This document shows, in pieces, positions 22,916 to 32,780 of a DNA stretch of 64,000 nt. The notes under the pieces were generated by a model, which was not told where the DNA came from, ran no database searches, and saw nothing but the letters and a program-made list of their open reading frames with translations. Made by a program: the position numbers and the translations under genes. Origin of the DNA: Otis tarda. Lineage: Eukaryota; Chordata; Aves; Otidiformes; Otididae. The stretch is from contig CM048552.1 in assembly GCA_026413225.1 (NCBI GenBank), forward strand, positions 208,085,553 to 208,149,552. The letters run 5' to 3'. The first letter of the stretch is position 1, and every line of letters starts with the position of its first letter.

Positions 22916-25500
22916 CCATGAACATGTCCTGACCCCTCAAACCTGCCCTGGCCCTCCAAGCCAGCAGCCAGGGATGTCCTTCGGCAACACCCCAGTGGGT
23001 GTGAGGCCTCCGGACTCTCTGATCTCCATTGTCATCCTTGTCCTCAGCTGTTTACAGTGCTGGAACCATTATCGAACGATTTGTGTTCAGCAGGACAGCT
23101 CTTGTGTCTCTCCGTCCCCAGCACTCCCAGGTTGTGTGGGCACTTCTACCTGTGCCCACACGCTACAGGGGCAGCTCTGGCTGCTGCACCCTCCTGTCCT
23201 CACCCTCAGATACCTCGGACATAGAGAAACTGCCTTGCCTGGAGGACAGGCCTCTTCTGGTGGTGTCCTCCAGATGTCCTGCCTTGGCAGAGAGGTGAGT
23301 GCTCTGACAGGCAGCCATGGTGATGTAGGAGACCTCTGGGGAACTCTTTGGTCTTGATAACCATTCTTTCTCTGTCTTCTGTTGTCGCTGTTTGAAGCTT
23401 TGTAGATGGAGAAGGAAACTCTAAGCAGGGCAAGAAAACACAGTTCATGCTGAACTTCTCCATTCTTGTCCCCCCTTCTGTCCCTGTAAGCCGTTTGCAA
23501 AAGATGGGCAGCATTGCTAGAGCCATGCATTTCTCCTGCAACCCTGTATGTTCTGCTACGAGGGTAGGGGAGCAATGTCATGGATCCCCACAGAAGGTTC
23601 CTGCTTCTGATGCCCCACAACAACAAGTACATACCTCCAACTGTCAAGATCTTCCCAACAGGCTTCTGTGCTAGTTTAGAGTTAGACATCTCTCTCCTCT
23701 CAGTTTGGGTTTCTTCATCTATGGAAACAGGATATGTTATGTGATCTTTGGTGAGAAAAGCACAGCTGAAATGTCTTTATGTCCCTTACATATATCACCT
23801 AGAAAAATGCAGGAAGAAATAGCCTGATTATTGTGAAATATAGCTGTGGGTGTTGGAGACTTCTTACTTCTAATTTAGGAAGCATATAGGAAGATCAGAA
23901 CCATACACTTCTTTCCAGGGCTAAGATTTCAGTGGCCTGAAAGTGAAACCTCTCCCTAGCAAGTTGAATTGTGGTCTTTCAGTGCAAGACATTACAGATA
24001 CCATTCCAGCTGGAAAAGAACATAAAAGTATATGCAACACGTCTCTTACAAGAAATGCTCAGTAACCTACCAAAAGGGCTAATGCTGATGGAAAGAAGAG
24101 AACTAAAAGGAAAAAGAACAACTCACTTGGTCCCTTCTGCTACATGTTAAGCCATGGCTAAGCATCAGAAGTGCTTCTACTGAACAAAATAGCTGGGGCT
24201 ACACCATGAGAAATGAGAACAAGATCACCATCAGTGACATACTAGAGTATCACAGAAATAGTACAAAAACCAGCAAAAAGAACAAATAAATTCCTATGAA
24301 ACACATTGCCATGGAGATCTCTCACATTTTAAAGTAACAACCCGATCTCCTGTGTGCTTGTGGACTTATTTTCTCAGTTGATCTTATTCTAAATTAATGT
24401 TCCTCTGCCGAGCACTTGAAAGAGATAAATGTGCCATTAATGGATGTTGTAAGTAAAGAACAGCCAAAGTAGTATGTTCTATACAGTTATCAGCCTGTCA
24501 AGAGGTATTATAACCTGCCATAAATCCTCTGGGCATGATAACAGCTCAGTGCAATTCACCTAATAAACCCGGTGTAAGAGAAGATCAGTTCAGCCTTTTC
24601 CATTCTCTCTGCTGCCTATTGTAAGGACTTTGTATTTTTTGTATCAATGTGCTGGTCAGAGCATTGTGCTTTGGGTGGGAAAAAAAAAAATCAGTTGGCA
24701 TGTAAAAGGCTTTGGAAAGTGCTTTTGGAGAGTGGTTAATGGAGAAAAATCCTTTGGACCTTGTGACAGTCAGGGCCACACGCCCTTTCTTTATGCTGTA
24801 TGCGCTGCTTGGATTATTAAACTGCCCGAGGGAAAGGGACAGCAGAATTCTTGGTGCACCAGGAGCCCTTCCAGCACCCAGGAATTTGCACCTCTGACTG
24901 AAGGTGCACCTGGTATCGTATGATCAGAGAGCTGAAATGTAGAGCATCTGTTTGTGAAAGCAGCAGTGTTCAGTGCTACTCACAGAAAGAACCTGCTGCA
25001 CTGAAATACTTTTTTTTTAACTGATTTGTGTTGGAGGTGATCCAGGCCCCATTCATGCAGGGAACTGGAGTCCCAGTTATTACATGCTCATTTGGCAGTA
25101 GGTTAAAAGCTCTTACTACTGCAGAAAATAAATCCCGGTACATACTTTATTACAAACTACTCTGTCATAGTTTTTTTTTTTTTTTTTTTTGGCAAAGAGT
25201 TAAAGAATTCAGGATGCTGGAGTTCATATCAATGTAGCGATATTAGCAGAAAGGACTACACATTTTTTGTACTCTTCTAAATCCATGGTGACATGGTCAG
25301 GGATTTCACTGGGACCAGGACTTCACCCTACTGATGTTAACTGGATGACTCTTTCCAGATGTGTGGGTACAGCTGGACATACAGAGCAGAATTCAAAGGT
25401 ATTTCTACATCCCTCAGGGAAGCACTGAGCAGCAATGGCACTACTCCAGTTGCCCCGGGGCAAGGCTCCTTAGTTCAGTTTCAGCATTGGAGTGACAGGG
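22916..25500. other. Presumed intron 1; no confident exon
   Basis: If the gene model holds, this is intron. About 22.97-23.69 kb is less AT-rich and stays open in several frames, including a 200-codon minus-strand frame (23087-23689) with no recognisable domain. A splice-like segment 23048-23294 (CCTCAG acceptor, GAGAG|GTGAGT donor) was considered as a coding exon and not accepted, because its phases do not fit the neighbouring exons. T20 lies at 25171-25190. Confidence 0.4.
25171..25190 (+). repeat. Poly(T) tract, 20 T
   Basis: A simple homopolymer run with no adjoining retroposed sequence recognised. Confidence 0.95.
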
Positions 25501-26668
25501 TGTTGTAGTTTAGCCCCGCTCCAGACCAAGCCACACACACAGCCTCTTGCTCACAGCCTCCTGCCACTCTCCAAGGGAACAGGGAGAAATAATACAAGAA
25601 AAAAGGCTCGAGGTTTGAGATAAGGACAGGGAGAGATCATTCAAGTTACCATTATGGGCAAAACAGACTCGACTTGGGGATAATTATTTATTTCTTACTA
25701 TTATTAATAAAACCAAAGCAGGATAATGAGGAAGAGAACAAAGTAACTTCCCCCCACCTCTCCCTCCTCCTGGGCTTAACTTCATTTCAATTCTCTCTGC
25801 CTTCTCCCCCGCAACCCTCCAGCGGCACAGGGGGGAACAGGAAATTGGAGTCATGGTCAGTTCATCACGCGTTGTTTCATGCCACTGCTTCATCATCGGG
25901 GGAAGAACTCCTCACATTCCTCCCCTGCTCCAGGTTGGGGTCCCTCCCATGGGCTACAGTCCTTTGTGAATTGCTCCGGCGTGGGTCGTTTTTCCACGGG
26001 GTGCAGTCCCTCCAGAACGGCTGTCCCAGCGCAGGCTCTCCACAGGCCACAGCCTCCTTCAGGCATCTGCCTGCCCCAGCGTGGGGTCCTCCCCGGGCTG
26101 CAGGTGGATCTCTGCTCCTCCGTGGGCCTCCATGGGCTGCAGGGGCACAGCCTGCTCCACCATGGGCTGCACCACGGGCTGCAGGGGAATCTCTGCCAGG
26201 AGCCGCATTACTGCTCCCCTCCTTCTTCACTGACCTTGGCATCTGCAGCCATTCCTCTCACAAGAAATTCTTCACAACCGGCTCAGGCAGACGCCTCTCA
26301 GGTTCTCTTCACGTCTCCTCTCCTCTCCACTTCTTGCAGCCGGTCCAGGCCAAATTGGGCCCAGGTGGCCGCCCGGTGGGAGGCCAGAGGGTGAGGGCCG
26401 CAAGGCCCACAAGGCTCGCGCCTCCTCCTCCCTGCCCCCGCTTCAGTTTCTTCACATCTTCTTCTTTTTTTAAATTTTTTTTCCCCCTTCTTAAATACGT
26501 TATCGCAGAGGCGTTATCAGGGAACATTCTGCTACGAATTGGCTGGGTCCTGGCCAGCAGCGGGTCAGCCCTAGGCCCAGTTGAGTCCACCGGACAAAGG
26601 GGAAACTTCCAGCAGCTTCTTGCAGAAGCTGCCGCCGTAGCTCCCCCTCACTAAATAAAACCAACACA
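25501..26668 (-). mobile_element. Solo LTR of an avian endogenous retrovirus, antisense
   Basis: Read on the minus strand this is one long LTR of about 1.17 kb with TG...CA ends: TGTGTTGGTTTTATTTAG at the 5' end, and CTAAACTACAACA at the 3' end. Landmarks in LTR order are an AGCTTCTGCAAGAAGCTGC palindrome near the 5' end, a TATTTAAGAAGGGG TATA-like box (about 26483-26500), repeated GGGCTGCAGGGG/CATGGGCTGCA units, an AATAAA signal (about 25687-25692), and GTTTTGCCCATAATGG followed by GATCTCTCCCTGTCCTTATC. This matches the general structure I know for avian ERV LTRs of the kind catalogued in zebra finch. The family name cannot be fixed here. Flanks CAGGG (25496-25500) and CAGAG (26669-26673) may be a 5-bp target duplication with one mismatch. 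No internal gag, pol or env was found nearby. Confidence 0.8.
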
Positions 26669-27157
26669 CAGAGCTGTGTGGACCCTGGTGCCAAGGCCAG
26701 CTTGTCTGCACTGCCCTGCACAACACGCAGAGGTTTGGTGTGCTGAATTTCTTAATCAGAGCTTTTTATGTAAAAACTTTATACTCACTTGTTTACACCA
26801 CTGACTCGGAGAAATAACTTTATGTATTATGTTATCTATTTATAATGAACTAGTTTGTTTATTCTGGATGAAGATAGTGCTCTGTGAGCCATACACACAA
26901 TGAGTTTTCTTACATGTCATGGCTGTCTGCTGATGTCTTAAAAAATTGAAAAGTTTTTGACATCCAGTATTCATGTACTGAAGTGCATCTGGGAGATAAG
27001 ACTCTCTCATTGCTTTTTAATCATGTTTTGGGGTTTCCAAGGTGTTTTATTAAACTTACAATACCTCAAGTCAATCCTTAGTTGGTCTGACTCATACAAA
27101 TCGGTGGTGACAAGCTGACCTCTTTCTTAGATATGCAAGCTAAGAGTGCAGCCATCT
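26669..27157. other. No gene recognised
   Basis: AT-rich DNA between the solo LTR and a CR1 fragment, with no exon-like frame. Confidence 0.5.
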
Positions 27158-27243
27158 CAGAATCGTAGAATCATGGAATAGTCTGGGTTGGAAGGGACTT
27201 TTAAATGTCATCTAGTCCAATCCCTCTGCAAGGAGCAGGGACG
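27158..27243 (-). mobile_element. Very short CR1 3' UTR fragment
   Basis: Eighty-six bases consisting of the terminal repeat (AATCGTAGAATCATGGAATA) and the conserved 3' UTR (GTTGGAAGGGACTTTTAAAT, CTGCAAGGAGCAGGGAC). Nothing of the coding region remains, which makes it one of the shortest CR1 copies in the window. Confidence 0.9.
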
Positions 27244-27818
27244 ACTATGAATAGGAATAAAATCTTCTATTCCTATGTATAGCCCATCTCAGTTGTCACA
27301 ACTTTTAATGTGTGATTTGCAACCCACAGCACTCCTTGCAACAAAAGGAGTACTATCATTCCCACTTAGAGTGAGAGTCTTGGTACCTCATTTTCCTTAG
27401 TGATATGTCCGAAGTCATATTAGAAGTTTGTGGGGTATCAGGGGGTACACCAACACTTCTAAATAAAAGAGGACCAGGAACCAGACTAAAGCACTGGGTA
27501 CTTAGTCATCCACACTGCTTAGCTGGTAACTCCATCCTTGGCTTGTCTTTGCTTTTCAAGGGTGTCTTCTAAGGTGTTACTTACTATGAAAAAGAATTGC
27601 AGCAGGAAATCTTGATTTCATCACAGAGATATGTTTGATGTTTATTTTTATGACTACTGTAGATCTAGAAGTAAATTCAATATTTTTGGAAACTATGAAA
27701 CTTTCTAAAACTATGAAAACATAGCTGAAAGTTTTCTAAAATACTGGAGGTTAATTATGTATAATTATCTGTTATATTCTATATATCTCTTAAGAAAAAA
27801 AAAAGCATTTAGACTCAG
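27244..27818. other. No gene recognised
   Basis: AT-rich DNA with no exon-like frame or repeat landmark. Confidence 0.5.
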
Positions 27819-27979
27819 TGTCGTAGTTTAGCCCTACTTGGGACCAAGCTATGCAGTCTCTGTCTCACTCTCTCCACTCTCTGAGGGAATGAGGGAGAGA
27901 TATTATAAGAAAAAGGCTCGAGGTTTGAGATAAGGACAGGGAGAGATCATTGAAGTTACCACTGTGGGCAAAACAGACC
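27819..27979 (-). mobile_element. 3' fragment of the same ERV LTR family
   Basis: Starts TGTCGTAGTTTAGCCC and matches the first ~180 bases of the solo LTR at 25501 almost collinearly, including AAGGCTCGAGGTTTGAGAT, AAGGACAGGGAGAGATCATT and GGCAAAACAGAC. Similarity ends abruptly after that. It is in the same orientation and lies about 1.15 kb from the right end of the solo LTR. It may be an independent truncated insertion or the remnant of a larger rearranged provirus. Confidence 0.82.
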
Positions 27980-28082
27980 ATAAGCATACCATCTTCTTCT
28001 TCAGTTTGTTTGCAGAGGAGGTAGGAAAAATACCATACTGGATAAAGAAATAAACCAAATAAATGAGATACTGGGCTAGGAC

Positions 28083-28107
28083 AAAAAAAAAAAAAAAAAA
28101 AAAAAAA
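28083..28107 (+). repeat. Poly(A) tract, 25 A
   Basis: An uninterrupted run of 25 A residues flanked by GGAC and GACTGG. No retrotransposed gene or short interspersed element was recognised immediately upstream, so it is taken as a simple repeat. Confidence 0.95.
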
Positions 28108-28354
28108 GACTGGGTAAATAAAAGAAGCCAAGTGCTAGCAGATGACTTACTTGGCTGGGAAGAAACCTAACTAGACAGGTATGAGACGACATTAGAGACT
28201 TCAGTTGAACAAGCAAATTTACAGTGATTGACTTTACACAGAATAACTTGAGATAATTGCAAAGCCTCTGACCATCCTCAGCCTGCTCCACTGTTTATTC
28301 ATAATTTCTAACCCCCAAGAAGTAATTACTGGGAATCTCTGCTTCACTTTTTCT

Positions 28355-28552
28355 CTCAAAGAGTGGTCAGGCACTGGAATGGCCTGCCCAGGGAGGTGGT
28401 GGAGTCACCATCCCTGGCAGTGTTCAAGAGGCGGCTTGATGAGAAGCTACAAGATATGGTTTAGTAGCTGTGACAGCAATGGTAGTGGGAAGACAGTTGG
28501 ACTAGATGATCTTATAGGTCCCATCCAACCATGTGATTCTATGATTCTATGA
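28355..28552 (+). mobile_element. CR1 LINE 3'-end fragment
   Basis: Sense-strand CR1: GAGTGGTCAGGCACTGGAAT, GGTGGTGGAGTCACCATCCC, GTTGGACTAGATGATCTTAT, and then two terminal repeats GATTCTATGATTCTATGAT. The tail (GTCACCATCCCTGGCAGTGT) places it in the subfamily of the copy at 9356 rather than the copies at 12.3 or 20.6 kb. Only the last ~50 codons and the UTR remain, with no intact coding capacity. Confidence 0.92.
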
Positions 28553-28689
28553 TCAGAATCATCAGAGAAGCCACATCTCAGCATATGAGAATCTTGCAGG
28601 TACACACTGCTCTTTTATAAATAGCTGTTCTCCGGGATCTGAGGCCCAGGAGTGTGCTAAACTCCTGTAAAAAAAAAACAGTTCAGGGA

Positions 28690-29410
28690 CACAGAATCAC
28701 AGAATGGTTGAGGTTGGAAGGCACCTCTGGAGGTCCCTCAAGCAGGGCCACCTTGGGCTGGTTGCCCAGGACTGTCCAGCTGGGTTTTGAATATCTACAA
28801 GGAGGAAGCACCTCCAGGCAATCTATGCCAGTGCTTGGTCACCCTCACAGTAAAAAAAAAAAAAGTGTTTCTTGATGTTCAAATGGCACCTCCTGTGTTT
28901 CCATTTGTGTGGGTTGCCTCTGGTCCTGGCATTGGACACCACTGAGAAAAGCCTGGCTCAGTCATCTTTGCACCCTCCCTGCAAGTTTTTGTAGACATTG
29001 AGATCCCCATGAGTCTTCTCTTCTCCAGCCTGAACAGTGTCAGCACTCAGCCTTTCTTTATAGGAGAGATGCTCCAGTGCTTTCATGATCTTTGTCTTGA
29101 GCTCTCTCCAGAACATTCACATCTCTCTTGTATTGAGGAGCTGAGAACTGGATCCAGTACTCCAGGTGTGGCCTCACCAGTGCTGAGAAGACTCATCTCT
29201 CTCGATCTGCTTGCAACACTAACGCAGCCCAGGATGTTGTTAGCCTTCTTTGTGTCAAGGGCCCATTTCTGGCTCATGATGTCCACCGGGACCTCTCCGG
29301 TCCTCTTCTGCCAAGCTGCTTTCCAGATGGTCAGTCCCCAGCTGGTGCCTGGGGTTGTTCCTCTCAAGGTGCGGGACTTTCAATCCCCTTTGTTGAGCTG
29401 CATGTGAGAC
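28690..29410 (-). mobile_element. CR1 LINE fragment of a divergent subfamily
   Basis: Minus-strand CR1 whose 3' UTR reads CACAGAATCACAGAATGG, GTTGGAAGGCACCTCTGGAG and GCTGGTTGCCCAGGACTGTC, unlike the other copies. The coding part contains CTTCTCTTCTCCAGCCTGAA, CTCCAGGTGTGGCCTCACC and CAGCCCAGGATGTTGTTAGC. The reverse-transcriptase frame is broken by many stops and by a 13-A expansion near 28852-28864. It faces the CR1 at 28355-28552, 3' end to 3' end, with about 140 bases between them. Confidence 0.9.
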
Positions 29411-32400
29411 ATGCAAGAACATGTACAAGAAGGAATCTGTCTGTGCTCAGGGAATTTCCCTGCACTGCAGCAGACTGAAATCTCAATCTTAAACTGAAGG
29501 GGTGCCAATGCAGACAGGTCCCAGGTTAGGTGAGCAAGGTGAAGGGACGAGAGTCCCCACAGAACCTCTGCACGGTGCTCCACAGCGGTCTTATCTCTCC
29601 CTGTTTCATTCCCCACTTCGGGTAAGGCTGGATACATGCCTGTAGCGTCTGTGAAATCAGGTTGGAGGAGTCCAGTTACTTCTTTTCTCACTTACACTTT
29701 AACATGCCAAAGGAAGAACCAGTTTTGAAACAAGCAGTTCCACAAGCAGCAGAAATCGTGATGCCCAATTTCCCATGACCTTTTATCTCCTGTTTGGATT
29801 ATCTTGCATTCATGAATGTGGGCTCTGCTCCAAACATTTCCCATGGTGTGGGTTCTATACTGTTTCTCCTGCCATAGAAACCCTCCCATGAGATAGACAC
29901 ATAGGCTTATAACTCCAGAGGCAGTGGAGAATCACATTCACAATGATCATAAAGTGAGCAACAAAGCAGTAGATGTTCCTACAAGTGCAAGCAATGATAA
30001 TAATGCTTATTCAGATACTTTGCTTCCACTGATTCCCTGTAGGAGCAAAGGGATTCTTTGCTTCATTTTTTAATCCTTCATTGGCATGGATGCTTCTGGG
30101 GTTATGCTAGAGATGCCATGGCTTTAATCCTGTTCGGCAAATTTTAATTTCTATCTGGAACTGAACCTGGAAAGAATAGTTTAGAAGAAGCATGTGAAAG
30201 GAAATATTTAGAAAAAGAGATTATTGGGAAAAGTGTATCTTTGTTTAGGATTTAGTAAATGTGGGTGACAGATGCTAAGGATGACATCGCTCCAGATGTT
30301 TTATGTATGCTAGGAAAGGGAAGCGTTAGGGTTATAGCACAGTGAATCTATTTGTTAACTTTTCTGGCAGGTGCTGAAGGGAGGACTTACACATAAAAAT
30401 GTAATTTCCATAAACTTTGGAGTATGTGAGGAAGATAAATCATCCTGCAAGCTTGGGTCAGATGCTCAGCTGACGTAAAATGATGTAATTCCACTGGACT
30501 GAGTGCAATGATGTTGATTTGTAGCAGCTAAGTGTATCATACCTACCCCTATATTTAATTTGTTTTCCTAATTATGATTGAGACAGGACATAAGCAGTGT
30601 TCAACACTCCTTCAGGAGTTATTCCATTATTTTAATTATTTATAGAATGAAATACCAGAACGCTTATATCCTAAATTGAAATCTAGTGTGTAACTCTACA
30701 CAGACTCTGACAGGAGAAGGACATATTCTTGAGAGTCTCGGTTTGTAATTTTTATGCTCTGTCACTTGGGATGTAAAATCAATTATTAACAGCCTAAATG
30801 GCTCCAAATCAAAGTAAGACAGGATTCAGCTTGGGGTAGGTTTGAAAGCATAAATATGATAATAACCTTCTCTGGGTGTTGGGAAAAATAATTAAATAGT
30901 TAGAAAAAAGTTACAAATAATTATAAGTCTCTAAATCAAATCCATTCCCTTTGATATTTGCTAACGTACCTTCGAGATCTTGTAAATTCACTTGACTTGC
31001 AAAGAATTTCAAGAGTAGTTTTAGAAGTGCTTGAGACTTTCAAAGCTGTCCATGAAGTATATAGAGACAAAGAAAACTTTTCAAAGCCGTTGAGTGACTT
31101 CATCTTCCAAATTATGTTCTCGAAAATGCTTGAGTACCTAGGAGCCTAAAATAGTTAGGAACTAGTAGAGATATGCCATCTGAGGCCATCTGAATTTATG
31201 AAGCCTGTTGCTTGTGCTGGCAATCTGAGTTCCTGGCAGAAAAATCTCTCTGAGCCATGCCAAAGGTGAAGGGACAGCAGCAGAAATAGATGTTACTACG
31301 AGTGGGAATAAGAAGAAATTGTTTGTATCTCTCTGGTGTTGGAAGTCAGCTGCTGAGAAAGCAGGAGACACAAATGAGTTGTTACAGGATGAAGAAAGGA
31401 TTGCGCTGAGATGGGGTCTGCAGCAAGGGCTGCAAAGGGATTGGGAGTTATTCCTGCAACTTCTGGTGTTGGAGCGGAAAAGGAAGGGCTGTCTTGACAG
31501 TTACTTCATGACCTTCAGTGCTGTCATGGTAATGCTGTAATTTAGAGATGGTTTCTGCAGAGAGCCTAAGGAAGAAAATAAGGCCCTCTCTAATCTGCTG
31601 GTAGTTGCTGGAGGTGTGATTTTGCTGATCATTTTAGACTTAACGTAATTTTTCTATTGATCCTGCAAAAATATCTTTCTGATTTCTGACACAGAGCAGA
31701 TTTTCTCATCCTGTTCAGTGGAAAATGTTGTCTGTTCCATCGTTCACAGACCACAAAGATGATCCCCAGAAATACCTCCACAGCAATAATTGGCCGCTTC
31801 TTAATCTTACATATCTGAGAAGAAAACCCGAAAGCCAGGGTTTTTTTTCAGTGTGAAATGTCCTGTTTATTATTGTATATGATAGCAACGATCTATCGTA
31901 TCAGACATTACCAGAAATTCCCAAATTGCATTTGAAGTATAGTATCTTGTTCATCATTTCCCTAATGATTTGTTTGCCCCAAGGTAATTTTATTAATTGG
32001 ATGTCTGGCTTAATGATACTCACATACACTCATCTTTGCACTAGAGTTCACACTCCAAAGATATTAAGGAGCTTAGAAAGCAGGCAGGACATACGAACTT
32101 TCTTCTAAGGTGCTTTTAAAAATCCCACTAGGCAAATCCCTGTTTCTTTAGGCATGCAGATAGAACAGAAAGTCTTGTCTAAGCCTTTAGACAAACAGGC
32201 TCATGGAAAGCTGAGTTGACTAAAATGTGCTATTAGATGTCTACTGTGATCCACAGAGGCCAGTAAGGGACTGGTCTCAAAACATCTACTGGCTAGAATA
32301 CATAATACATTGTTTTTAGGTGACAAATATATTGGGATTTTCCTGCTTCCTTTGGGAACCTGTGAGTCTAGACTACCTCAGTGTAGCTAATTATTTTTTC

Positions 32401-32681
32401 CTGTAATTCATCCTAAAGTTTCCTTTGCATAACTTCATCCTGTTACTCATAGTCTTACCTCATGGCCCATGGTCCCCCTGAAATTTAAAATCACTTATGC
32501 TTGTGTGTAATGCATACCTAGCTACTTTCTATGTCCCCTAGAACTATCATTAGCTTACGTTATACTTGGCTAGATTTTGAAAATCCTTTTTTGTAATGTA
32601 ATCATTGTTGTGTCATTGACATGTGATTAATTGCTGGTTTACTCTAAATTTCTGCCAGTTCATTAATGTCTTTGTGTTCAG
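29411..32681. other. Presumed intron 1; no gene recognised
   Basis: AT-rich sequence. None of the frames here (29380-29691 minus, 31319-31540 plus) has a domain signature or a consistent pair of splice sites. Confidence 0.45.
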
Positions 32682-32780
32682 GCCACCCACCTGAACAGTG
32701 CGTTAACCTGAACTGCTCACCGTGTCAGTGCCGCAACAACGCTGCAGTATACGTCCACACAGTTCTAAGCAAACAGACAT
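32682..32780 (+). other. Speculative cysteine-rich exon of the + strand gene
   Basis: After the acceptor TTTGTGTTCAG the sequence opens in phase 1, the phase left by the signal-peptide exon. It encodes a cysteine-rich stretch beginning HPPEQCVNLNCSPCQCRNN. It keeps about half a dozen CpG sites in AT-rich surroundings, which can mark constrained coding DNA. A phase-1 end is possible at ACAT|GTATTC, but that donor is weak. A better-looking donor (GCA|GTATAC) would end in phase 0 and would not join the exon at 44889. I do not recognise the family. The open frame continues to a stop at 32924, so this may be chance. Confidence 0.22.

Noticed and set aside
25674..26654. 326-codon + strand open frame
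   Set aside because: It is the antisense of the solo LTR. The frame is open because of GC-rich subrepeats, and it has no domain or start context.
28083..28107. Poly(A) tract as the tail of a processed pseudogene
   Set aside because: The preceding ~100 bases show no coding frame or recognised transcript, and an LTR fragment ends just upstream.
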